From Phycomyces blakesleeanus NRRL 1555(-) (lineage: Eukaryota; Mucoromycota; Mucoromycetes; Mucorales; Phycomycetaceae): a stretch of DNA of 64,000 nucleotides. Numbering within the stretch: the first letter of the stretch is position 1; each line of letters starts with the position of its first letter. The stretch lies in NCBI RefSeq assembly GCF_001638985.1, contig NW_017265145.1, positions 1,178,001 to 1,242,000 on the forward strand, in the 5' to 3' direction. A program made the position numbers and the translations under genes. This document shows positions 1-10,237 of this stretch, in pieces. The notes under the pieces are model-generated. The model did not search any database and had not been told where the DNA came from. It was given only the letters and a program-made list of their open reading frames with translations.

Positions 1-1662
1 TGGCTGGGCATATGTTCTCTTTAGTATCTGCATTGCCACCGGTCATCTATTTCTCTGGTCAAATGGACCAACCACAGGCAAGTCAAATAAATAAATAAAT
101 ATTAAAATTGCCAAGATTTTACGGATTACTAAACCAACCGACAAATATTTGTGTATAACATCAAATTCTATAGATTCAGTCAATCCACTCACAGCACAAC
201 CACAATCATCATCACCGGATTCAGCAATAATATCCCCGGATCTAATCCCACCAGACAACCCATCTCTACTCAACACACTCTCCCCTCGTCTCCGTCTCTC
301 CAAAATGCTCAGCAAATCACTAGTCAAATCCGAACACATCCGTCCATATTGGTTCTTGTCCGATGCCACACCTGCCCAAGACGCTCTCACGCTTGCTACT
401 GTCATGACACTTGACCAGTGGTCTGATCTTGTACATATCGCGAATCTCTGGCAAGGTAAGCAAACAAATGTATATATATATATATATATATATAAGAATG
501 AATATTTTTTTTAACACTCACACTTATAATTATACTTGTATGTTCGTAGGTCCTATCTCAGTCACACTCCAGGTTCCCACGGAAGTTGGCCTGAGTCCAA
601 GTGCAATTGTAGGCCGGCTGCTACGAATCAAAGACGAGTATGAAGCCGAGGCTGTTCTCAAAAAGCATGTCGACATCCACCTCGTTCTTCGTCCTACGCA
701 GGAAAACCAACCTAGTCTTGGTGGATTCCAGGAAGCGCGTAACATTGCCCGCCTATTCAGTCGATCCGAGTTTGTTGTACATGTGCCCATTAAAACCCAG
801 TGGATATCTGATCTCGCAAAGTCGGTCCAAACCTACGCTTCTTTGCTTCGGGATGGCGATCTCTTGGTCGTGCCCACATTTGCCCATCCTGCCGTTGCCA
901 ATATCGATGACATTAATGGCCTCAGTGCTGCCAATTCTGCTGCTGCTGCTGCTGCTGCTGCCATCCAGGCTCATGCTCCTCAGGGATTCGATTGGCCGTT
1001 TGACAAAGAAACTCTGTTGGACCAGGTAGAGGAAGGTCGAATCGGGTTGCTCGACTATCATTGGGGGCTCAATGAAGGACCCACGTCGTACGAGGAATGG
1101 CAAGCAGCAGACACGCCCTATCTTGTGACTGACTATAGCTATCACTACGGCCCTGTCTACATATCCACTCGCAAAGGACACCCATGGTATGTATAATAAG
1201 TCCAAGATTTTATTTTATTTTATTTAGTGTATAATTAGATATAATGTGCTGTGATTTAATGAAATGTCTGTTAGGTGTGAGGAACGGTTTGAAGATGCTC
1301 TTCCGGCTTGTATCTATTCAGCCTATCTTGCAGGAGCAGATCTGTGGGTACTTCCAAACGACTACATCTTAAGGACAGGCCAAGAGCCCGAGAATACTCT
1401 TTCAGGAGAAGCAGTGAGTGGATAGATATCTACAGAGTAAATTGATTTATTGATTTATCTTTTTTTTTTAAAAAAAAATTATTAGCGCAAGATTCAATTG
1501 CAACTGTACAAAAATTATCGCATTGAGCAGTGTGTCTTTTACGCAAGAAAGTTTGACCAGAGCCAAGAATTTGGATCCGAGCGCTCGAGTCACATAAAGC
1601 AAGAGTGCACCAAAGTTATCGGTAGTCTTAGAAAGCAAGAAATGATCAGCAAGAAGCCTTAG
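1..1662 (+). CDS. GT49 (LARGE-like) glycosyltransferase, 5' partial, 5 exons seen
   Basis: Exons 2–77, 174–455, 550–1186, 1275–1413 and 1486–1662 (TAG) join with consistent phase. The first begins outside the window. It encodes a hydrophobic stretch (YVLFSICIATGHLFLW), which fits the single N-terminal membrane anchor of a Golgi type II glycosyltransferase. A Ser/Pro-rich stem follows, then a catalytic-like domain with ARNIARLFSRSEFVVHVP, WGLNEGPTSYEEWQ and a C-terminal block (CEERFEDALPACIYSAYLAG, then LWVLPNDYIL) resembling family GT49 (LARGE/B4GAT1). The spot where LARGE-type enzymes have an Asp-x-Asp metal motif reads VHVPIKTQW here, so activity is uncertain. A (GCT)n run encodes about eight alanines near 940–963. 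Intron 1 (78–173) is a GC–AG intron. Family assignment is from remembered similarity only. Confidence 0.65.
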
Positions 1663-2472
1663 TTGGTTTAGTTTTTAGACCTTGGATATATCGATTATCC
1701 AAGCTACACAATGTGTGTGTGTATGTAGGATGAATGGCAGCATTTTTGGATTCTTTTGTCATTCTTACTCTGTACTTAATTATTTATTATATTTTTATTA
1801 TCAAAAAAAGAAAGAAAGAAAGAGAGTTCAAACAGGTTTTTTTTACAACCTAATTAATATTCATTCTTCTATAGACATCTTTTACTTTTTCTATCTATTT
1901 ATTCATTAATCAATTAATTTATATAAAACTCTTCATTCAAACACGTAGAATGATCAATGTACTTTATAAGCTGGAATATCAATTGTGTATAACGTAAGGT
2001 CCAAGAAGTATAGCAAATACATACCTATAGTTTGTTTTAGATAAGACAAACATTAAAGAAAGTAAAGCAAAAGGGGTCGGGGACTATGCTACCGGTCCCC
2101 ACTTTTTTCTTTCTTTAGGCTGGGTTGGGTGGTGGTGACACGCTTGTTGAGATTTTTTTTTAAAAAGATAATACTCATGTGGGACAAACAATAACCCAGA
2201 GTTACCAGCTTCATCTTTGTGTGTGCATGTAGATGTTACTGAGAGGGTCTTTGCCGTGCGTTTCAGAACCCCGCGTTTTTCAGTTGGTTGGAAAATAAAA
2301 TAGTAGTAGCAGTAACAGTAGCAGTAGTAGTTGGAGCAGCAGCAGTAATAATAATAATAATATCAATAAAACTCGGTTCTCACGATCTGACTTTTCACTT
2401 CTTCTTTCTTTCTTTCTTTCTTTCTTTCTTTTCTTTTCTTTTCTTTTCTTACTTGAAACTCTCACATAAACC
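1663..2472. other. intergenic, low-complexity
   Basis: No coding support. It holds the 3' flank of the glycosyltransferase, an AT-rich tract, and the MPC2 5' flank with an (AGT/AGC)n trinucleotide tract near 2302–2365 and a CTTT/CTTTT pyrimidine tract at about 2398–2450 just before the MPC2 start. Such pyrimidine runs upstream of the ATG are seen before several genes here. Confidence 0.6.
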
Positions 2473-3316
2473 ATGGCAGCCAGTTCAGCCGTCGCCCAGA
2501 CTGCTATGCAGCGGTTCATCAATTCTCCTGCTGGACCAAAGACTATCCACTTTTGGGCACCTCTTGCCAAATGGGTAAACAAATACTCTTTTCTTTTCTT
2601 TTTATCAATCACTTATACACAGTCAAGTAAACTAAAAAGAAAAGCTATCTATATAACCTACCAGGGACTTGTTATTGCTACCATTGGTGATCTCGAAAGA
2701 CCAGTCGAGAAGTTGAGTCTCAAGCAAAATGCATGTAAGTATATTTTCCAAAAACAAGACTAAAAAAAACAACAATATAAAATCTGACATGAAAAAAAAA
2801 ATTATAAAAAAATATATCTATTAGCTCTCATGGTAACCGGTTTACTGTGGAGTCGTTATGCAATGGTGATTATCCCCAAGAATTGGTCTTTGTTTGCCGT
2901 CAATGCTTTTGTTGCTGGAACTGCCATGGTCCAAACTGGTCGTATCCTTCAGTGAGTAATTCTTTCTTTATATATATATATATATGTTTCTTGTTTTGGG
3001 TATAGAATCTGGACCTGGTCCTAGTGCTTGCCCTTGCCCTAGACCTAGACCTAGATCTGGTCATGGTACTGGTACTGAGTATTGGTGTTAGCCATCTTTC
3101 TCGCCATCTCCTTTCCCATCTACCCACATACAGACACATACATAAACATTCTTGTGATGGGTAGCTTTTATTTGTATTCCAGTCAACTCACAGACATATA
3201 TCTTTATCTTTATCTATATACTTTTTTTTTCTATTTTTGACCCGGGATAAATAAATCACAGGTACCAGCAGACCGATGCCTATAAGCAGCAAGAGAAGCA
3301 AGCCGTTGCCGCCTAA
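2473..3316 (+). CDS. MPC2: mitochondrial pyruvate carrier subunit 2
   Basis: Four exons: 2473–2574, 2665–2734, 2825–2951 and 3262–3316 (TAA), about 117 residues. The protein carries the MPC family signatures GPKTIHFWAPLAKW, GDLERPVEKLS and LLWSRYAMVIIPKNWSLFAVN, followed by the last helix (FVAGTAMVQTGRILQYQQ). MPC2 pairs with MPC1 in the inner mitochondrial membrane to import pyruvate. Residues around 28–100 form the expected three short membrane helices, and the short Gln/Lys tail is typical. The ATG at 2473 lies at the usual distance from the first conserved block. The last intron (310 nt) is the longest and holds a CCTAGA-rich imperfect repeat near 3016–3060. Length and block order match fungal Mpc2/Mpc3. 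Confidence 0.93.
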
Positions 3317-4551
3317 ACGAAACCAAGAAAAAAATAAAAAAGAAAGAAAAAAAAAGGGCAGAAATCAGCATTTTGGATTCTTACGCATTTACTTGCCAGT
3401 TTTGAAAAGGTCTATGTTACTTAGACACACCTTTTACACCAAAATATAATATAATATAATATAATATATATGTATTTATTTATTTATTATACACGGTATT
3501 TTCGGTTGAGTTTGGGATGTTTTTTTTTTTTTTTTTTTTTTTTCAAAAAAAAAAATTGGGGAAAAATATAAAAAATAAAATAGAGATGTGGAGATATATG
3601 TAACAATCTTTTCAATCTTTTCAATCTACGCACATCCAGATATACATCTTCTGTGATGTTGAACCCAAGATTTCCTGTTTTGGAATATCTTATATCTCCA
3701 ATATTCTTACAAAGCTCTCATAAATCAATAAGGCAAGGGGAGGGCAGATCCCATTTCTTTAAGATCCTAGATTTACTCTCAGGTCCAGCAGCATTCAGTA
3801 CGCATACAGCACACAAAGCCATTAACCACCTAAAGACCGGCGGATGTTACTCATCAGTAGAGCGTGTAAGCTGTCGTGCATGTCAGGACGCCAGATGTTT
3901 GCTTGCACAACATATAAACCTTGCCTGTCTTTTAGTATGGGCTTACTGATCTGTTTTCAGATGTCTGAAGAATCATAGAACAAATCCACAAAGCAACACA
4001 GTATTCTTAGCATACACCTCTTCATCAAAGCCAGGAAAGATACCTATCTCTTTTTTGCAACCCATATTCGATCCTTGTACCTATCAAACCTTTGGGTCCA
4101 TTCATTCGTTAGTGTGACACCACACCACACCACACTAATGCATCCTTTCTTTCTCTCTGTATTGCGCATGTACCACAATTACTCTACTCACAATCAAAAA
4201 ATAAATATCTTGGTATCGGTTCTTGTCAAGTATATATACGTCGATCATATTCTTTAGACCAAGAGGTTATTACATACATATATTATCGATACAATTTGTC
4301 CTAAGCTAAAATATACCTCATCATAGTCATACCTTATACATTATATCTATATCTATATCTATATAACTGTGACTAATCTCCACTTATTTCTTCTTCTTCT
4401 TTGTATGGTCATCCAATTATGATTTACTCATTTTATTAAGTATTCAGATTTTTAAATGGCCCTGACTCTGATGCAAAGTAAAGTGTGTAGTAAACACAAA
4501 TGCCTGACGGTTTATTTTGGTATACATAAAGAAATAAGGTACTAAATAAAT
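3317..4551. other. intergenic, no gene seen
   Basis: Contains a T23 run near 3521, TATAA repeats near 3445–3465 and short AT repeats. An open stretch at 3653–3949 has no recognisable family and no intron signals that extend it. A segment near 3838–3862 looks like a tRNA D-arm but no full tRNA folds around it (see rejected items). Confidence 0.5.
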
Positions 4552-6322
4552 TCAAAGCATGGATGATGTTTGCTTTCTTTTGTTATCTATATTGCTGTCG
4601 GTGGTACTGGTTTTGGAAATCCCTTTTCGTTTTCCAGTCTTCTGGGGAGAGATAAAAGGAGGAGAGAGAGGGCTGTTGTCGTCTGAGATGGTTTCGTCGC
4701 TGCTGTAATACTCAAAACTTGTCATGTATCTTTGCAAAACATCGGCACCGTGGATGACCAACTTCAACGTTTTGAACAGATTCTTGACATAGCGAGGGAG
4801 GTCCTTTGGATATGTAGCAGGGTTGGTCGGAATTGGGTATGACATGACTTCCACAAAACAATAGAATCCAATGATGGGCATGGTCAGACAGTACAAATGG
4901 ATGGTGTTTTTATACAGCTGCATTCCAAAAAGCATCAGATCTTTTGCTTCTGCCATAACCAGCTTTTGTCGCAAGATGCTTTTCATCATCTTTTTCAGAT
5001 TCTTTGCTATCTTTTGCCTGTCCTTGAGATAATGCGTAAAGTCTTCTTTCCACATTGGGCCCGAGATCTCCAGGATCAAGAGGTCCAGGTTCAGTCGTTT
5101 CAAACAGATTATACCGTCAATTGAGGACCCCGACGATCTATTCTCATCATCATTCTTTGCCAGGTTTTCTTCTTCTTTCGAAGCCGACAGCTTTGTTTCG
5201 CCCCACTTGTAATACCACTCCTTTTCGTTCAAGTCAAAAAGAGTCATAAAAATGCCACTGAAGTAGCTGATCAAGAACGTATACTCGTTTTGGGAAACAA
5301 TAGAACCACGAGCTCTCTTTTGTTGAAGCTTTATGATTTTCAAACATTTCTTCTTCCATCTGTACCCTCTATCGGTAGCTTCCAGCACTACTTTTGCCCG
5401 AGGTCTTTGTTCTGTGTCTGCCATGGAGCGCACAAGGCTCTTTGTATAATCATAAGCAATGTTTGGTGTAAACTGTGCAGAGGAAGTGTTGCTGTTAAGA
5501 GCATCTATACATCTTTCTTTAATAGCGTTGTTCCATTTTAAAAAGTCATCTTTCAATAAACGTCTGGTAGCATTCTCTTCAACCTTGGTAACAAAATCAA
5601 GTATTCCATAATACATATAATCTCGCTGGTGGACCTCAACTCGTTCTTTCTTTGCTTCATTTATCATCATCAGTAAATCTTTATTCAAGCTAGGGATATC
5701 AAGGTTGAAAGGAATATCGGGATCATTTGGCTTTAAAAAAAAGGCATCAATCTAAATGCCAAAATAATAGTAATGTATAACTCTTAGTATATATGTATAT
5801 ATATATATATAAAAGTGAGAATAAGCTATATCTTATTCTAGTATAATCACTTACTTCATCAACTTGGTCAAATTTGATGTTTTTTGATCTTCCTTTTAAA
5901 TTCGAAATTAAAAGTGATCCGGCGGTAGCTATAGTTTGGTCTTGAATCATATTCTACAAGTATAAATAAAGAAGACCAATAGAAAGAATTTTTTTAAAAA
6001 AAATTGTTGATTAGTGAACAAAGGGTTTATCTCAAAAGCCAAACAAAAACAAAAAAAAAAACAAAAAAAAAGTGGCGAGTATTACATTAACGATAAGCCG
6101 AAGAAGACGCGGCCAATTGACAACATTAAAATCAAAAACGAATTTTTCTTTATGTTGCGCAAACTGTTCAACCCAGAACTTCTTTAGGTTGAGAGCATTT
6201 AGATCATCGATCGTGTCATACTGAATCTTGACGATAATTTCTTCCCTTTGCAAAAAAAAGTCAGAGACCTTTGTCCTCTTTTGGGTAGAATTGCGGCTAG
6301 AAAAATCTTCAATAACATCCAT
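4552..6322 (-). CDS. lineage-specific orphan protein, 3 exons
   Basis: Exons on minus: 6322–6086, 5953–5855 and 5751–4552. All junctions keep phase 0 (donors GTAATA and GTAAGT, acceptors TTGTAG and TTTAG), giving about 511 residues. The start is the only ATG opening exon 1 (MDVIEDFSSRNS). I recognise no named domain. The overall pattern resembles a multi-copy family of hypothetical proteins of Mucoromycota: an acidic/charged N-terminus, a Lys/Arg-rich middle (IIKLQQKRARGS), then a C-terminal domain with DLLILEISGPMWKED, a Lys-rich helix and LYCLTMPIIGFYCF. The D…ExSG…K spacing is reminiscent of a PD-(D/E)XK nuclease-like fold, but this is a guess. The tail is Ser/Thr-rich with basic clusters (KTGKRKG, NKRKQ) that could be a nuclear signal. 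No signal peptide or membrane segment is evident. Confidence 0.7.
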
Positions 6323-6846
6323 TGCTTAATGTAGAATGAGAGAAATAAATAAATCTATACAAGCAGCGTACAAAGCCAATCTTTTTAAAATATTCATTAA
6401 TATATATATATATATTTATATCTAGTTGTCTTTACTTTCACAACAGCAGTTGATGATGTCAGCAAAAGCCACGTAAGCTATCTTACCTTTCTTTCCCTAT
6501 CTCTCTCTCTATATATATATAAAATACTTGCTTTTCTATACACTGTGGTAAGAAAAGGGAATACTTTAGTAAGAGATTTTCGCAAGAGATATTTCGTTTT
6601 TACCCCACCATGTTTCTGTAATTAATACAAACTACCTTTTCCCATAACTCCAACGTAGTATAATAGAATAATAAAGAAAATACAAAGATTTATTTAAAGG
6701 ACATATTGACTTACCAGAAGGGCATCTTGAGGGTGCCTGTCGGTAACCAGCATGGAAACTCGATTTTTTCTTTACATTCTTCTTAGTCTTTGTCTCACAC
6801 GACGATTCTCTGGAACATATTCTGATGATCTTATAGTACTTCTAAT
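6323..6846. other. intergenic AT-rich flank
   Basis: Upstream region of the minus-strand orphan gene, with (TA)n and CT-rich runs near 6395–6420 and 6500–6525. Nothing codes convincingly. The decayed Tc1/mariner copy begins downstream of this stretch. Confidence 0.4.
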
Positions 6847-7560
6847 TTGAGTGGCATAAGCGAATCTATCAGGGCCAGTACAATAATATATATCCATTTT
6901 GCAGACTTTGGTGCAGCCCAGATTTCATTAGTAGCTGGTATGATTCTACCCACTCTCAAGTACTTCTTCAAGAGAGTGGGCAAAACAGGATCTCCAGAGC
7001 CAACAAAATGGTCCAGAAGGCCTAAGCAAAAGATTGGGGAGAGAACAGAAAGGAGCCTTGTGCAAGTGGTTGAGCTGTGATTTATACATCACAGTCCATA
7101 AGCCAACCTTGGCATATGACCACCCGACAAGACGGCTGAATCGGGTTCCTGAGCATGTCTTGGACTGACGACAAATAGAGAAGTGTTGTATGATCTGATA
7201 AATCATAATCTGGAGTTTCTTTTAAGCAAGTGAGTTTTGGGCCTTTTGTGTTCCTGGTTGACAACATAAACAAAGACCAATACATGATCACCTTTTCCCT
7301 AGAATACGTTTTCTTAGTTCCAAAGGGCTTTACTGGAACAAAGCAGTAACTTTATGCTTCAAAAAATACAATGATAGCTGTCATATTGACTCTTGTTTGA
7401 GGTGGTGAAAAGGTGGTCATGAGATCCCGGGGTTTGACTACTGGCCGGCTCAGAATCCGGGTATAGACCCCATTGAGTGTCTCTAGTAGTTCTCTCGAGA
7501 TATGGGTGGCTGGTTAGACAGTCAATATCAATGCTGATGGTTTGAAAGCTGCCATGAAAT
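6847..7560 (+). pseudogene. decayed Tc1/mariner-type transposase
   Basis: Fragments in different plus frames line up in the order of a Tc1 transposase. First comes a helix-turn-helix-like part with LKYFFKRVGKTGSPEP followed by SRRPKQKIGERTERSLVQ (about 6930–7075). Next is a core piece with FGPFVFLVDNINKDQYM (about 7226–7280). Last is the catalytic-region remnant FDYWPAQNPGIDPIECL (7433–7480), which matches the family's DWPAQSPDLNPIEHLW block. Stop codons and frameshifts separate the pieces, and two stops follow the last block directly. No terminal repeats could be assigned. It lies next to the larger Mutator-like element and is a dead insertion. Confidence 0.75.
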
Positions 7561-7754
7561 AAGAATAGTGTAAAATGAGCCTAGAGACAGCATCAACTTT
7601 GTAAGACGTTATGCAATATATATTTCAATTTGTAATTTGTACCAAAGGAGGTCATATTTGATACTTGTATTATGTATATAGTATAATAAACATGGATATA
7701 GTCTTGTATTCAAAGCTTGAAGTCTTTGGGTATTATTACTGATTAGCAGTTTAA

Positions 7755-7763
7755 TTTTGAAAT
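7755..7763. repeat. target-site duplication, left copy
   Basis: TTTTGAAAT immediately outside the left end of the element; the identical 9-mer follows the right end at 12483–12491. The two copies sit symmetrically, 7 nt outside the conserved CTTAGGGG block at each end. Confidence 0.75.
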
Positions 7764-7812
7764 CGTAAATCTTAGGGGACAGGGGGTTTTTGGATGATGG
7801 GGACAGGGTGTT
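7764..7812. repeat. left terminal inverted repeat of the MULE
   Basis: It matches the reverse complement of about 12434–12482. The best-conserved block is CTTAGGGGAC(A/G)GGGGGTTT, then TTGG and ATGGGGAC(A/G)GGG. Confidence 0.75.
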
Positions 7813-7917
7813 ACACAAGCTTATAGTGAGTAGTCCGGCAGATAATTAGAGGCGTGACTACTTTTTACTTGTCCGGCAGACATCCATCGTTTCTGTGTGT
7901 AACACCCTGTCCCCATC
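7796..7917. repeat. 122-bp palindromic subterminal hairpin
   Basis: A perfect 22-bp inverted repeat: GATGGGGACAGGGTGTTACA plus CA at 7796–7817 pairs with 7896–7917. The 78-bp loop holds two copies of TCCGGCAGA. The outer arm is also part of the left terminal repeat, so the inner arm is a second end-like sequence facing outward. Confidence 0.75.
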
Positions 7918-8772
7918 CAGTATAATCACTTGTCTTTATTCACTAAGAAAAATCATGCAAAAGTGGAAGAACATTTGTCCGTAACTTTTCATTTTCATTT
8001 TTATTTATTTTTAAAAAATTCATAACTCGTTCAAAAAAATAGATAGAAATATGAGAGTAAGATGGTTGGTTTCGTTGATTTTTTTTGCATAAAGTGAGTA
8101 TTTGTTTGTTTTGTAATATTTTTTGAATCACGTTTAATGAGTGAATTACAAAAGTTCTGTACATTTCATTTGTGAAAGATTGAACAAAAAAACAACAATT
8201 TGAAAATATTAGTAAAAATCACTTGCAAATGCTTTATATCAATAGAAAATAGTAAAAAATTGTTTCAGTAAAAGTTTTAGACCATATTATTATGTAGAAA
8301 AGATATTTATTAGCAAAAACAATCTATCTCAAATGGTTAAAAACGTGAAAAAAAGTGTATATTTTGCTTGTTTATTCAACCAAAACATAATAAATTAACT
8401 TCAAATTTTGGATGTAGAGATGTACGTATTTTTTCAGCAATACGGCAAAATATCCAAGCTTTAGCGTTCGAATTAAGACAGAAATCTATCAAAAGCTATG
8501 CGTCGTTTCTGTTTTACATCTTTTATGGTAAAATTCACGTCTGTGATTGGATGAAGATCTTAATCAGATTGCTTATAAATGCACAGACTTTGTACTCCAA
8601 AAAATAAAAGCCAATTATATAGTCTTCCAATTAGTTGGATGCCAATAATATTCGTATCTGGGTTTTACATGTAACATTAAAATTAAAGACAGACTGGGTG
8701 CAATTGTGTTTGTTAAAAAATTAAAGAAAAAAATAGGAGTAAAGTATATTAAAAGATAGAAAGATAGATAAG
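7918..8772. other. non-coding left interior of the MULE
   Basis: AT-rich, with no open frame that shows family similarity. It includes the 3' flank of the OTU module gene. A small open frame at 8368–8607 is unrecognised and probably meaningless. Confidence 0.4.
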
Positions 8773-10237
8773 TTATATATGTGTGAGGTCAATAATATCG
8801 GAAGAATTTACGGGAGAATTTGTAGGAGATTTAGTGGCAGTAGTAGTAATTGTAGTAGTTGTAGTAGTGGAGGGTAAAAGATAAGACTTGTTCTTTGGGA
8901 ACTGACCCCAATGATTCCAACTTGTGGAAAAGCAGTCAATGATACTCCCTCTACGGATAGCATCAAAATACAGCGCATTTACCTTAGGCCAGGACCGATG
9001 TACATGAGGCTTCACTTTAATTGTTGTCCAGTGGCACCCATGTACATGGTGCAAGACCATCGGCAATGGCTTTCTTTTGAGAGGCTTCCGATCATGGAGG
9101 GGAAGGAAAGTTACAGGCAAGACGCTCCGATCGTCCGAGTACACACAAACAGGCTCGTTATAGGTGTCAGCTATTATCTGAGCACAGTCTGGTGCAGAGA
9201 ACCACATAGAGGAAGGGCAAGATGGGATATTTTCCCCAAGAGCAGGGTCAATCTCGGAGCCAAAGGCAATGACCTCTGTCACTTCAGCAACATCCATGCC
9301 AAAGTTGTGCTCGTAAAGTTTACCGTGGGTTGCCATCGTGGCCAACATCTTCTTCACCAAAGGAAACTGATCCTCTCCACCCTCTTTCAGGTGTGCAAAT
9401 ACACGGAAACCGCACCAAACATCGGACTTGGGGTTAAACGTCAACGAAATGGCGGCTTGGTCGATTTGAGCAGGCAGAGCAAAGTCATGCACATTTTTGT
9501 TTTGTTTTTTTGGACTAGGCAAATCGTACCAGTAGTCGTCTTGGAGATGTTTAGGTCTTTTAATTCCAGAGGAATATTTTTCAGCTAAGAAGAAACAAAA
9601 AACAATGTAACATTTAGCATTTAATTTTAGTAAAATATCTTATCGGTTACCTTCTTCGAGAGGCTCTTGCTTTTTAGCGAAATTGGTTGTTTTAGCTATA
9701 GAGAAAACATGCAATGTGTGAGCAAACCATACAAAATATTTTGTGATTCATTTATAAGTTATCAAAAATTACCTTCTTCGAGAGGCTCTTGTTTTTCAGC
9801 GAATTGGGTTTCTTTTTTTATTTCTTTTATGACTAGAAATAGTAAGCATTAGATATTACATTGTAATTTCACAAAAAAAACAATTATAAATTACTATTTT
9901 TGAGAGGCTCTTCCTCTAAGAACTCCTTCATCACTTCTTTAAGTCCTTCTTTCAAAATACTTCTGATATCATTCTAAAGAAATAAAGAATAAATATGTAT
10001 TAGATTGTGAAATCATGTTTGTGTATGTTGCATGTTTACTTTGTTCTTTTGCACAAGGAGATGTCTGTGCTTGTGACGGACAAAGTCCTTTGGGAGAGCA
10101 GTTTTCCTTTTGACGTGCTTAGGTCTTCCAGGAGCTTTGACCTCACTTGCCAAAGGAAATACAACATTTGGATGGTCAATTATTTCACCAGCATTGTCAA
10201 CAAGTTCATCAACCATTGCCATAAGATTCTGGACTTG
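8773..10237 (-). CDS. OTU-like cysteine protease module, 3' part of the MULE gene
   Basis: In phase with the transposase but beyond an in-frame stop (TAA at 10238–10240), the frame continues through 10237–10040 (basic linker with KAPGRPKHVKRK) and then exons 9973–9895, 9832–9773, 9695–9651 and 9584–8773. All introns are 60–75 nt with GTAA donors and keep phase. Three small exons carry a charged repeat (EEEPLK, EKQEPLEEG, KKQEPLEEG). The last exon encodes an OTU-type fold: catalytic-Cys block SDVWCGFRVFAHL, then CPSSMWFSAPDCAQIIADTY, then the His block HVHGCHWTTIKV. A Thr-rich tail follows. OTU enzymes cleave ubiquitin-like conjugates. OTU or Ulp1 proteases fused to MULE transposases are known in eukaryotes. 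Whether this copy is ever translated is doubtful because of the upstream stop and frameshift. Confidence 0.7.

Noticed and set aside
3830..3915. tRNA-like sequence with an apparent D-arm (CTCATCAGTAGAGC)
   Set aside because: One base short of a standard D-stem, no TTCRA T-loop, and no cloverleaf could be paired around it. At best a relic of a tRNA or tRNA-derived repeat.
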